From Lepidonotus clava (lineage: Eukaryota; Annelida; Polychaeta; Phyllodocida; Polynoidae): DNA of 64,000 bases. The notes under the pieces are model-generated. The model was not told the DNA's origin. It saw only the letters and a program-made list of their open reading frames with translations, and did not search any database. Each line of letters opens with the position of its first letter. Position 1 is the first letter of the stretch. The position numbers and the translations under genes are program-made. Location: the NCBI GenBank assembly GCA_936440205.1, contig OW387135.1:33768792-33832791 (forward strand). Direction: 5' to 3'. Below are positions 24,310 to 35,339 of the stretch, piece after piece.

Positions 24310-25950
24310 TTTATCTGCCTTGACCAGTGTATTTAGTCAAATTACTGTACTTCGTGCAGCGATTTGTTACAGTATGTCAATGTCGACATATTCAATAACG
24401 TCCTTTTGATTTACGATCAAATCAGGGATGAAATTTCATATTTTGTCTGTCTGGTTTTTGACACAGATTCTCAGGGAAAACAAGGTATACAGTAACAGTA
24501 ACAATCATGAATGTTGAACGGGGACCCTGAACAGTACCTTGAACAAAAACAATCATTATTTATTACAAATATTATTTTTCTCGAAAAATAATTATTTCCC
24601 TGTATTGCACTCGTTTTTCTACTATTGGGTAACTCAATACAATGAATCTGATATTTCCAAACCTGTAAGCAAGAACATGTATATTACAACTTCACATGGC
24701 CGTCAGTAGTCTGCCATTCCTGGCGGGATGCTCAAATTATGTAATACTAAAGACGATTCAAAATGTGGGATTAAAGAATTTGGATTATTTCGATAGCGGA
24801 ATAACTAATAATTTTGACAGATACGTCACAAAAATTTCACGAAGTGTCCTAAGTTAATTTTATGGTGACCATTTTTCACATAGATAAAATTAGCAAGGCC
24901 CTCAGATGATTTTCTTGTTACAATGTTTTTAACATACGCATGTATTTTTTTTGTCCAATTGAGTCTTATTTATTCACTGTTTAGGCCATCCATAAGAGGG
25001 TCAATCATATGTTTTACTTAAATTGATTGATAAAAGACGGTTAGTGGCTTTTCTTTTTGAAGCCAGAATTTAACAAGATATCTCCGACTGTCCGGACCCG
25101 TGACCCAGGGTCGTGTATCGGTGATGGCTGAACTCAGCCCAAAGGCCACTCAGAGATGTAGCGACCCGCACACAGGTAGATCTAATTCTATATGAATGGT
25201 CTTTTCATTGGGGTGGATGCCGCAAAGAAATCTTTTTTTTTTTAAACGTGTTTATTTACCCTGGCCGCGAATTGGATTGCTCCAGTGTTCATTCACGGCC
25301 GTGAACCATGAGCCTGGTGGTCAATCAACTTCACAAGCCCTCTCACCAGCACGCACAATGCGACCAGTTTAGTTGGCAGAGACTGGTTGCGTATGTAACA
25401 TAGTCCGAGAACAAGTGATTGGCAGTGTCTAGTTGGTGTTCTATGGCCTTAACACCCCACTCCATGGTAAAGCTTTGGTGGCCCTGCTCATCAACTCACA
25501 AAAGATTAGAAATCCGATGGGGTCAATCCCGAGGGCCAACCCCTTGACCAACTGGACACATTTGCTATTTGGGAACAATAAGTTAAATGGGGGGATGTTT
25601 CAAAGAACGGTCAAAAAGCAGCTTTTAAGAAACAGAGCTAATAATCTAAAAAAAATGCCCCCTAACCAACTATGTTGGATATTGGTTGCTTTATGCCCGA
25701 ATTAACTGCCAGGGTCATATCAAGGACAGTGCCTATTTGTAGCAGTGGGATCTAATGCCCTTTATACCAGTTATGTTTTGTGGCTCTCACTTCATACCGA
25801 CAGAGATGCCATTCTTAATTGATGAAAAAGTAGGAAATGCTTTTCTTACTTTTTTCCTAGAAGCAACTTGGAGGGAAATAACACTAAGAATAGAGATTTG
25901 ACACTGAGTTTGTACTTGAATAGCTTGAAACTAAAAAAAATCAAGAAGCA
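24310..25950. other. Intergenic DNA between BMS1 and WDR53
   Basis: No gene. The segment around 25720-25765 (GTGCCTATTTGTAGCAG) is an inverted match to about 4995-5045, so both flanks of BMS1 carry a fragment of one unidentified repeat. A frame at 25433-25705 has no recognisable features. Confidence 0.45.
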
Positions 25951-25954
25951 AATT

Positions 25955-26455
25955 AGCTACAAAGTTCCGCTCATGCATGAGCGATGGTCGTCCCTCAGTA
26001 AACTAAAGGCCCTCCTAATACCAGAGGGCTATGTGTAATTTGGGCTATAGGTGCTGACTACTACCACTCCTGCTGTCATACACAGCTCAGGGAGGGGTTT
26101 TAAGAAAGGGCCACTACTAGGTCCTAGTACTGAGTGACCTATCACTCACAAACCTGGGACTGCCCACCTGCAGGTGACAGTGGTGGTCCTAATTTGAAGG
26201 GGTAGGGGCTGTTTAGCTCAGGCTTTGGTTATGTAACCGGTACCTATGGGTTCTCCCACTGCCTGAATCTAACAACAATTGGAGGACAATGCCCTTCAAC
26301 GGTTGAAAATGAGATTGTGTAACCAGTCATTGAGAACAAAGAGAATTAAATGGCTAAAGACATGACTGATTAAGGGAGTCCCCAGCATTAGCTACTATAC
26401 TATATAGATAAAACTAGGGACTCCCAAAAATGCTGTCAAACAGTAAAGCAAAGTA
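25955..26455 (-). repeat. Interspersed repeat family B, copy 2
   Basis: Reverse-complement relative of 23155-23735 over nearly its whole length, with several small indels. It lies 1.9 kb beyond the BMS1 stop and is followed by a SINE on the same strand. Confidence 0.65.
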
Positions 26456-26479
26456 GGTAAAATTGGTTGTGCAATTCAG

Positions 26480-26660
26480 AATCGCCAAAACGTAGGAAAT
26501 CCAACAAAAAATAGGAAAAATGGCATCTCTGTACCGAGTGCCTGGCAAGCAGCAACCACTACTGTTTTAAAGTCTTTGGTGTGACTCAGCCAGGGTTTGA
26601 ACCTACGACCCCCCACACTTGAAACAGGAACCCTACCAACTGAGCTACCGAGTTTGGTCA
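26480..26660 (-). mobile_element. tRNA-derived SINE
   Basis: On the minus strand, A box TAGCTCAGTTGGTAGGG (26647-26631) and B box GGTTCAAACCC (26603-26593), followed by a non-tRNA body running to about 26480. The anticodon arm is not a clean stem. Confidence 0.6.
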
Positions 26661-28113
26661 CACCAACTATGAGGCAAAAATGAAAGAATAAAGTTCAAAA
26701 ACTTATTTGGTGGATTTTCATACAAAAATTATTCAATGTGCGTTGAAGTATGATGTATACCACTAGAGTTCATATTGTGTAAGCCTTCTGTGAATTGATA
26801 CAAAACACTTCCCTATTTCGTTATTAAAATACCTTCATGTCAATTAATTCCGACACAATGAACGGCTGTTATTGTAATCGTTATCTGTCCTTCATGAAGA
26901 AAAATCGTAAAAGCAATGATTTATTTGAATTTCAGATTTTCTAAATAGTTATTGGTCAGTATCTCTTGAAATTGCGTCGAATGGAAATGATTAATCTTTA
27001 ATTAGCGCGATGGGGATGTAGATCGGTTTCCTAGAAAAGAAACAGACGGAGAAACAATAACTATGATTTCTTTTATTTTCGTGTAAAAAATAAAGATACA
27101 CACACATAACAAAGAAAACTCCGTCAACAATCCGTAAGGCGAGAGACCGAGAATCAGACTAAGTTTCAGGAACATCTGTTTATAGCGTAAGAAAAATGTA
27201 AGTAAGGTCCAGGCAGTTCTATGATCAATTTGCCAGAAACATTTAAAAAAAGACCTGACGAACTGGCATTTAACTGCAAAAACAGGTCGGTTGTTCTACG
27301 ATGTAATCGTTGTAAGGGGGAAATGATGATGGTAATAATTATATACAATTCTGAATCCGTTCTTCATCTTAGATTGCACATGCATTCATACGGTGGTTAT
27401 ATGTTTCCCGTAAGTAGATTTTTTGACCAGGAAATGATTCAGTATTATTTGATATAAAGAATGTATCTTATGACATCTGTAACAGGACCAATTTTATGGA
27501 AAAAAAGCTCTTATAATATTCATACACGCCTAGGATTTGGACACCAATTATAAAGACATGGCTAATTATTCAACAAATGTATCTCAAATCAGTATTTTTA
27601 CGAAGCTGTAAACGAAGCAAGAATCCAATTTAAAATTAATGCTACAAAATCACTGCATAATCCAACAGCAATTCGAAACACCAGCAACAGAAGTGGAAAT
27701 GTCGGTGCATTTGATTCTTTATGGAATCTAAAGAAATAGATAAATAAAGTATTTTCCTATTCATGGAAAAAAGACACAAGATTGGTATATAAGTTCTAGC
27801 ATTCGACAATACTGAATTGAAGGGACAATATGTAATCTAAGGTTTCTTTTTATCGATTCATTATATTGATTCAATATTGATTAAATTAATTTGTTGTAGT
27901 CAACATCGTCTTTGGCCCATGAACTGTTTTAGATGCGAGACTCATTCCATTACTAGTGAATTCAAAAATTGAAACAATACGTCTCAATTTAACAGATGTT
28001 GGTTGTTTTTGGCACATCCTTGTACACTGCATTTAGAGAACGTAAATATACATGTTCTCAACTGAGGAAAAACTAAAAAATACTTTGCCTAATATCACCT
28101 AGGAATACTTTCC

Positions 28114-29298
28114 TTACTCGGGGCACTGGTACACAGAGAGGCTGTTTGTATTATCTGCTAAAACGATAATTTTCTGTTGTGAACTGACCCCTGAGGTAAC
28201 CCAGTTTATCTTGTCACCGTGGTCTATCGTCCACTTTGGGGAAATGGATTCCAAGCCTGTGGCTAGTCTTGCTACATAGTCATCTACCTCAGCTTCAGCA
28301 GCGTGTCCGTTAGCGGCGTGACCATTTTGAAGGTGTGCGTTCCCCGCATGGCCGTTAGCATGGTGCCCGTTTACCGCGTGACCATTGACTGCGTGACCGT
28401 TCACTGCGTGTCCGTTTGTTAGGTGGTGTCCGTTCTGGGAGGCCACCCCGTTGACGCCCCCAGGCCGCTGGCCCTGCAGTTCCGTCAGGTCCCAGAGCCC
28501 GACCAGCCCGTCGTTACCTGCAGAAACAAGCAGCGACTCCCGGAACTCCGGGAAGTGCACCTGGGCCACGCTCTGGGAGTGGCCGTTTAGTGGGCCCAGG
28601 TACTCGGGGGTGCGCTTACTGGTGTTGAAGAGATACACCAGCGAGTTCTCCGCCCCACAGGCCAGCAGGCCCCCGTTTGGGGACAGGGCCATGGAGTGCA
28701 CAAATGGAGGGTTGATCATGTATGACTCGGGGGTGTCCGGACCCGAGCTCAGCTCGTGCAGGTTGATCCGGCACAGAGTCCGACCCCGGGAGAAGTCCCA
28801 CTGCAGCAGCATACAGTCAAAGCCCGCGCTGAAGATGTCCCAGTTCCTCCTGGGTCTGAAGCTGACGGCCGAGCAGATGTTGGCGTGTTTACGCAGCGTC
28901 TTGTAGACCCGCCGCTCCTGGAGGTTGATCACCTTGATGTGACCCGAGTCGTCGCAGGCGGCCAGGAAGGCCTCCTTCTCGTTCAGTACGATCTGGTCAA
29001 TCTCGTCCTCGTTAAAGTCAAACCTGTGCACGGGCTCGGCCATACTGCGCATGTCATAGAGCAGCACGGAGGTCCCACAGGACGCGTACAGTTCGTGGGG
29101 TTTACGCTTGGAGCAGGCCAGACAGGTGACGTCCCCCGCCTCGGCCGACTGGGGGACCTTGTGTTTCTGGGGTGGAGACCCATCGAGGGTCCAGATGGCC
29201 AGCTCGCCGCTCTCCCCGCCTGAGACGACCCGCCCGCCGGCGTCGACGGCTACACACAGCACCGACTCCGTGTGGCCACCTTCCAACTTGGTTGCCAT
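28114..29298 (-). CDS. WDR53: WD repeat-containing protein 53 (WDR53)
   Basis: Single coding exon, 394 residues (human WDR53 about 358). WDR53 is a WD40 beta-propeller protein reported as a possible substrate adaptor of DDB1-CUL4 ubiquitin ligases; its role is otherwise poorly known. Recognised by colinear similarity to human WDR53: the GGHTESVLCV start, DDSGHIKV around 116-123, KHANICSAVSFRPRR at about 137-151, GNDGLVGLWD at 261-270, and a C-terminal DHGDKINW block at 359-366. The extra length is mainly a low-complexity stretch at about residues 289-334 made of NGHA/NGHAV units. It sits between the last propeller blades, where human WDR53 has a Lys-rich linker. TCTTACAG on the minus strand lies nine bases before the ATG, so a 5' UTR intron begins there and the leader exon lies upstream (not located). 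The coding part is clearly more GC-rich than its surroundings. Confidence 0.93.
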   Translation of the reverse strand: MATKLEGGHTESVLCVAVDAGGRVVSGGESGELAIWTLDGSPPQKHKVPQSAEAGDVTCLACSKRKPHELYASCGTSVLLYDMRSMAEPVHRFDFNEDEIDQIVLNEKEAFLAACDDSGHIKVINLQERRVYKTLRKHANICSAVSFRPRRNWDIFSAGFDCMLLQWDFSRGRTLCRINLHELSSGPDTPESYMINPPFVHSMALSPNGGLLACGAENSLVYLFNTSKRTPEYLGPLNGHSQSVAQVHFPEFRESLLVSAGNDGLVGLWDLTELQGQRPGGVNGVASQNGHHLTNGHAVNGHAVNGHAVNGHHANGHAGNAHLQNGHAANGHAAEAEVDDYVARLATGLESISPKWTIDHGDKINWVTSGVSSQQKIIVLADNTNSLSVYQCPE

Positions 29299-29352
29299 TG
29301 GGTCAGCCTGTAAGATACGAGAAAAAGCTTCAGAGTAAGATAATTCACCATA

Positions 29353-29700
29353 ACACGGATAGCTAATTTACAGTATTTTAAATACCTGCAGGTGAACTGA
29401 TAATTTGAACTGACTTTGTCGACAAAAAAAACTGGAAAAAATATAGAAAATAAACAAATATTTCTTGTATATTCCTCTATAATGAGTGAACTTTCAAATA
29501 ACTTAGAAATATAATATGTATATGGGTACAATTTTTAAAAATAATGTTGGCTAATTTTTCCATTCTATTTAACCACAGATAATGATAAGATTCATGGGAA
29601 GTATCATGCTAAAGCCTCGAGTCTTGTCAACGTATTTCCCAGCATGGATCCTGATCTAGGCTAACCTGTAGGTACAACTCAAGAAATGGGCTACCCGTGG
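29353..29700. mobile_element. TIR element just upstream of WDR53
   Basis: Left end CACGGATAGCTAATTTACAG ... ACCTGCAGGT; the right end read in reverse is CACGGGTAGCCCATTT ... ACCTACAGGT. The arms are about 45 bases and diverged. A related element lies at 48620-48872. It is about 45 bases upstream of the WDR53 coding exon, inside its 5' UTR intron. Confidence 0.5.
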
Positions 29701-30703
29701 TTGGATGAATTGAAAAGTTGTCACAATGACGGATATGTTGGTTTAACTCAAAAGATATTTTTATCGTTCAAAATAAAGTTTATTGAAAAAACATTTAAAA
29801 TTTACCTTTTCTTTTGATTAACCATAGGTTTGGTAGGTAAATAATTGTGTAAATCAATGCCATAGAAATTAAAAACAAATGAGTAGCGAAATGTCAAAGT
29901 CCAGTTCCTACCGAGCTTCTCCTACAGTCTAAGACAGGTTCCTGATTTATATTAAAATCACTCTGATTTCAAGACATTTTCTAGGAATCATTTAACATTA
30001 TCTGAGTACATGTGCACATATTAATCTTTATATTATAAACGGAGCAATACGACGCATACACATACATGTAGTTCAAAGACGTTTCCACTTTTTGTCAACA
30101 TTGCTTGAAATTCCATATCGATAATTACAAATTCATCCCTATTATTCACTGACCAATATTCCTATTAGGTAATGGAAGTTTTCATGAAGTTGGCCTACTA
30201 TTTTGGAAAAAAAGGCTTCTAAGTATAAAACGCAAATAACTAACCTCAAAATTAAAACACCCAACGTTTATAATAAAAAGATGAGTGGAAACCACAAAGA
30301 CCAATAACCAGTGAGAATCTTTAATCAAACTTCTAATCAATAAAGAGAACTAAGCTTAGAAGGGATGTATATCAATAATTTACTGCGTGGTCCGACTCAC
30401 AAAAATGTTGAGAAACCTAAGCTTGCTTTAGTTTCGACTTTGGAACTAATGTAATAACGTTATCGTCGACAGTGTTTCTCCATGTGGCGTCAGCTCAGAC
30501 GGCCACATGTAAAAAAAGAAAAAAGAAAAAAAGCTTACGTGTAGATCTATATTGACCGAAAACAGCCTTGATTTCATCTTGCTTCTACACATAAGTCAAT
30601 CCTGACTTTTTAGACTGTCAATAAAAATTCTGCTACTACTACTCTATTTTGAAGATTTGAAGTTACCATAATTAAGTTGAAAAATGGCCTATGGAGAATA
30701 ACA

Positions 30704-30830
30704 ATAGACCCCGTGCCGGTCGCGCCGAAACCCGATAATTCACGCGGATTTTAGCCAAAAACGAAGTTCCGGTCCCATAGGCACAATGCTTAAGGATCGA
30801 CCGGAACTTCGGAACTGGCACGGGGTCTAT
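30704..30830. mobile_element. Short MITE-like inverted repeat
   Basis: ATAGACCCCGTGCCGGT at the left and its near reverse complement ACTGGCACGGGGTCTAT at the right. Inside it, GAAGTTCCGGTC and GACCGGAACTTC form a second inverted pair. 127 bases, GC-rich for the region, non-coding. Confidence 0.6.
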
Positions 30831-31990
30831 ACGCTGTAAGCGGGTCTGAAAATAGCGCATCGCGCAAATCGCGAACGGACGTTGGGGGTGCGTTTAACAG
30901 GATCCTATGGGAGAAAACAGGTTATTTCGCTGTAACTTTTTAGATATGACTCCAATCTTCATACAGTAAATAAGAAAAAGTTTGCAATTCATCCCAGGCA
31001 TCCCATACAGGTCTTCAAATTTTCCCAATAGGTCAATTTTCCGCACTATTGCGAAAATTCCGATTTCACTGCGCGATGCCGAAAATCGCGAGTATACCAC
31101 TAACCCGATTACTCCGTATAAGTTCATCCTGACTCACGGTGACTGTCAGGTAGGAATGTAAATCTAGTGGGAACAAGGACAGTTAGGGCTGTTTTCGGAC
31201 TAGGTTCATTCTGATTCTGCTCAGTCTCCTCATTCAAGTCCGTATGAAATTATACCCAAATGGATTGGCTAGTATTGGCTGCCACTGCTGGTCGCTGATA
31301 GCACACACCGTGTGGGAATAATAGGTCTGTCCCTCGACCGCACAGAGAGACAGAGACTCTCTGACTCTGACTGTCTGAGGTCGACGCAACCACGTCCACG
31401 ATTTAGAAGTCCAAACCCAGCAGATGATTTTTCCCCTATTTTCCCTGTACACTTTACCCTACCGTTTCCTTCTTCGCCAGTGCAACCGTGAAATAGATTT
31501 CAAAGCAATATGAAAAGACGGAGCTACTGGCACTGCGAATACAGCGTTAGGGCAGGTGCGCTGAGCGATATTATAAGCAATTAAAAATCCGGCATTCATT
31601 TTGAACGCTGGCGTGAAGAATATAATAGAAAATATAGTATCTATTGTGATAATGGGTATATTTCACGATTTTTAACTTATTAATTAGTAATCCCTTACCG
31701 AATATCATATAAATGGAGAGAAACAAGCAACGAAACAGCGTTGCGAAACAGCAAGGTCGGCCTTTTGATGTGGTCAGAGATTAGGTCTCACTACGGTAGT
31801 ACCAGGAAAGAATGCGGTTAGGTATAAGAATTTCATTAAAATGAACCAGTCATCAAAATGTACAAGAAAGTAAAAATAATCTTAAAATCATACTTATGTT
31901 CTTAATGTATAATTGAAGAAATCTGAAATAAAAAAAATAGGTATTGAGTTTTATTGTAAAATTAGTAAAACGCCACCTTTCAACTGAGGA

Positions 31991-32076
31991 CTTCCGCTTC
32001 CGGTGCTTTGACACCGTCGCCATATTGCGGTGTGGTCGTGTTCTGAAGTTCATATCAGCCGTCAACAGAATCACAG
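31991..32076 (+). promoter_or_regulatory. COX6B1: COX6B1 promoter and 5' UTR exon with tandem ETS sites
   Basis: CTTCCGCTTCCGG at 31991-32003 holds two adjacent ETS-family core sites (GGAAG on the minus strand), followed by a CCAT-type YY1-like stretch (GCCATATTGCGG). The sequence ends in a good donor, CACAG|GTATGT at 32076/32077. The next in-frame acceptor is just before the COX6B1 start codon. Tandem GABP/NRF-2 sites are established features of mammalian nuclear cytochrome oxidase subunit promoters. The transcription start is inferred, not seen. Confidence 0.5.
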
Positions 32077-32882
32077 GTATGTTTATTGAGTAATTTCTAT
32101 AGCACTCAATTATATGGGGTATTTAAGCTACAGTGGGAGGTTATACATTTAAGTTAGAGCCTATTTTGGTATTAATACTTACCTGTTGCCAAGGTAAAAT
32201 CAACTCAAGCCAAGGTCACGTCTTCCGACTCATCGTCAAAGACAGGCCGCAAAAACTTGAAGAAGAAGCCAGCTCAGTTAATGCACGTTACCAACACTAG
32301 AAATATAGAATACCCGATGCCGAATGGCCTTAGAGTTAGAGCCCTTATTTTCCAAATTGAAACGCTACATTGCAAAGAGGGGGGCGAGAAGGTAATGTTG
32401 ATGCCAATGATGGTAATTACATTCGCCTCTGGCCCTGGCGCGAAAAGGCAAATCAAAATTAAAACTAAATTAAAAGGCATCTAAAGTAAAGGCTAAAATT
32501 TAAAAAAAGAAAATTGACAGTTTATCTAGATCTAGTGGAAAAATAAACCTTCAGTATCTGAGAATGGTATTCCTCGTGAACCCCCGGGAAGGCATTGTTG
32601 ATGTTATTCGAAGGCAACTTATTTTGAATTACAATTATGAATTAGGCCGAGAACAGCCCTGACCTCCGTGATACAGTAGAGATACTAAGTCTAAAGTCAG
32701 GGCAAGGAGCAAAGAATAATAGATCTTTGGTCAGGATGAACTCTAGCTCTGTAGACCCTTCTCTCACGGCAAGCAGTGTATGAGGTTAGGAGTAGAGAGT
32801 CGATCATTCTAGGTGAACTCCTGTCAGGCTTATGTTGACTATTCGATCATTTGGTTGAATAGACTTTTCTCTGCATAGAATT

Positions 32883-33001
32883 ATATACTCCTTAGAATAA
32901 CAAAGAAGGTTTGCCTTCAGTTTCAAGGGGACATTGACATGGGTTTCGTGTCATGTCTTGAAACTGAACACAAACCTTCTTAATTATTCTTGTATATAAA
33001 T
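32883..33001. repeat. Long near-perfect hairpin, COX6B1 intron 1
   Basis: AGAAGGTTTGCCTTCAGTTT + CAAG at 32904-32927 pairs with the segment ending at 32980 (about 22 of 24). GACAT/ATGTC pairs further in, around a short loop, and weaker pairing extends the stem outwards to about 32883/33001. Could be a very short palindromic MITE or a structured RNA. Confidence 0.6.
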
Positions 33002-33949
33002 CTGATATGTTTTGATGATTATTCTTCTCTGAATATAAAGGATTCAAGACCATGCTAAGCCTAATTGTACTGCAGCCGCAGGGATTTTCCTGGGCCATTC
33101 CTGCATCAGGAATTTAATTCCTGCACTGGAATGAATGATTCTTTGAAGGGGCCATTCCCACATTACCATTTTCTTAAAAGATAAGATAATGTTACTAGGA
33201 ATTCCCTCAGATTTCCAGAAAATGGCCCCATAAAAATTTTGCGAAAGGAGGCTTTTGATACGTAAAATAATATTTCTACGGAGATCTCTGTACTGACAAA
33301 CTGTCTGCCATGAGATTTTGCTGGTACCCAGCCTAGGCATAGTCACAAGCAGGGAACCAGCTAACCTAAGTTTGGGAAACAACTGGCTAAGGCTAGGTAA
33401 AACTACTGAATCTTATTCAAAATGTCAGAAACACTATTTCTACCTTCATAGGACAGAAGAATACTCTCCTTGCAGGGATGTAAATTTTTCCGATTTATTC
33501 GGATTTCGGATTTTTTTCTCCAGTACGGTACCCCTAAAAAACAGTTTCTGAATTTGATGTCTATAACACATTTCCCAACATTTAAACATACAATCAGATT
33601 TTCTTACTGTTATTTTCGATTTTTTCATTGTCTCCAACTTACATCCCTGTCCTTGAAGAAATACTGCCACAGTTTTCTTTTGGAGAAAGAAGCATAGTTT
33701 TAGTGTATTTTTGAGTATGTTGAAAACTGGCATATACCTATGGAGAATAACGATAAGTTCTTTCTCACTGTTCCATCTGAGTTGGTCTCATGAGAATTTT
33801 AATAAGCACCAAATGCATAATAAGCTCCTCGTGTAATTGTTCTGGCACATACAGTACACCGGTATTTGGTTTGGTGTAATCAACAAGCAATTTAAAACAG
33901 CTCGTGATTGAGCTTCCCCTTCTCTTTGGGTTCCTCTTACTCCAGACTC

Positions 33950-33969
33950 CCCCCCCCCCCCCCCCCCCC
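33950..33969 (+). repeat. C homopolymer run, COX6B1 intron 1
   Basis: About twenty consecutive C bases, followed by GCGC. Length is likely unstable and sequencing-sensitive. Confidence 0.9.
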
Positions 33970-34125
33970 GCGCTAATTCATCATCAGGCAATTCCTAAGA
34001 CTCTTAAGTTAGCATTGTTGCCCCCATAGGTGTCCGTTTTGATAGGGCTGGGGATTCCCATTTAAACGTTATAACCATAAATTCATTTTAACAATATGTA
34101 TTTGTATTATCTTACCTCAAGCAAA

Positions 34126-35130
34126 ATGGCTGAAGTGGACCCAAAGTTCAACAAAAAGACTGCACCATTCGATGCCAGATTCCCCAACCAGAACCAAACA
34201 AGGTAAGACTCCAATAAACAAATAGTTCTCTGGCTAACATTATATCTGCCATATTAATGTACTTCTCCACCTTTTAATCCTGACCCTATGTCAGTATGTC
34301 CAAATAAAATCATCAACATAATATAGGTCTGATTTTATAACATTTTCTCTGAAAATGGGTTGCCAACTTGAAGATCGTCGGCAAATGGCTGACAGACTAA
34401 AGTTTATTCCACCCCTACCAAGGTTATTAATGTCTTGAGAAAAGGAGCCATCAAGGCCTGACAGCTTCTTTCCCCTTTAACTTGCAGAAATTGCTGGCAA
34501 AACTATGTAGATTACCACCGGTGCCACAAAATGAAGGGAGATGACTACGAGCCCTGCGATTACTTCAAGGGAGTCTACAGATCACTCTGCCCCAACGAGT
34601 GGGTGAGTAGCAATTGTAGGGTCTAGATTTACGGCAACGTGTGTGATGGGTGTGCGCCTCCTTCTCCCCCCAAGTGTAATTAAGAAACCGAAGCGCCATG
34701 TTATGTAAATGAAGCAAAAGTTGAGTACATAACAGCTCTCCAGGACCCCCGTAAAAATTACATAATCAAGGGTTCCAATGCATACATTAGTTCTGATACC
34801 ACAAACCTTTAGGATTTTTACTCATCATTTGAAAGTTTTTTGAAATTATAAAAAGAAAGTCAAATTCCAAGATCATCTTTGTACTATGAATATTGAAAAA
34901 CCTTGTTAGTTGGCGCTAAAAACGTTCAGAAAATAAGCGTAGTTAGGTAACTGTGCTCTAGATTATTTATTCTACTTTCAATTTTCATAGACATTTCATT
35001 TTCAGGCCTCTCCACGGGACGTGAAATGGAACTCTTTTTTTTATTGTAATGGATTTGCATTTTGCTTTGTTTACAGACAACCCGGTGGGACGAACAGATG
35101 GAGAATGGCGCTTTTGCGGGAAAGATATGA
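34126..35130 (+). CDS. COX6B1: Cytochrome c oxidase subunit 6B
   Basis: Small intermembrane-space subunit of respiratory complex IV that bridges the two monomers of the dimer. Coding exons 34126-34202, 34488-34602 and 35077-35130 join to 81 residues (human COX6B1: 86). The protein carries TAPFDARFPNQNQTR near the N-terminus, then C-x9-C and C-x10-C, the twin-cysteine pattern that forms two disulfides via the Mia40 import route. It ends WDEQMENGAFAGKI, matching the family. A four-base leader (CAAA) separates the acceptor at 34120-34121 from the ATG, so intron 1 (32077-34121) lies wholly in the 5' UTR. That intron holds a long hairpin (32883-33001) and a 20-base C run. Confidence 0.96.
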
Positions 35131-35327
35131 AGCAGTAAATTATCAATCTTAACTGTTCTTGACCAACTAAATGAAGTGTGTATGTGTTACACATTCCGCA
35201 GGGAAATTATGTGAAACAGAACCTGTGTAATACAGGTCCAGTCCTTGGCAATTTAACACCTCCTGCCGTATTAAGCTAAGCTTAGTATGACCTATATGTA
35301 GAAGTTGTGTACTTGGAGATATGTCGG

Positions 35328-35333
35328 AATAAA
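35328..35333 (+). terminator. COX6B1: COX6B1 poly(A) signal
   Basis: AATAAA about 200 bases after the stop codon, the first canonical signal downstream. Confidence 0.65.
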
Positions 35334-35339
35334 CTGAAA

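Noticed and set aside
28451-29223. Long plus-strand frames of 151-155 codons
   Set aside because: Antisense shadows of the GC-rich WDR53 coding exon, with no domain similarity.
32257-32484. 75-codon frame in COX6B1 intron 1
   Set aside because: No recognisable motif, the antisense frame is equally open, and it is not needed to join COX6B1 exons.
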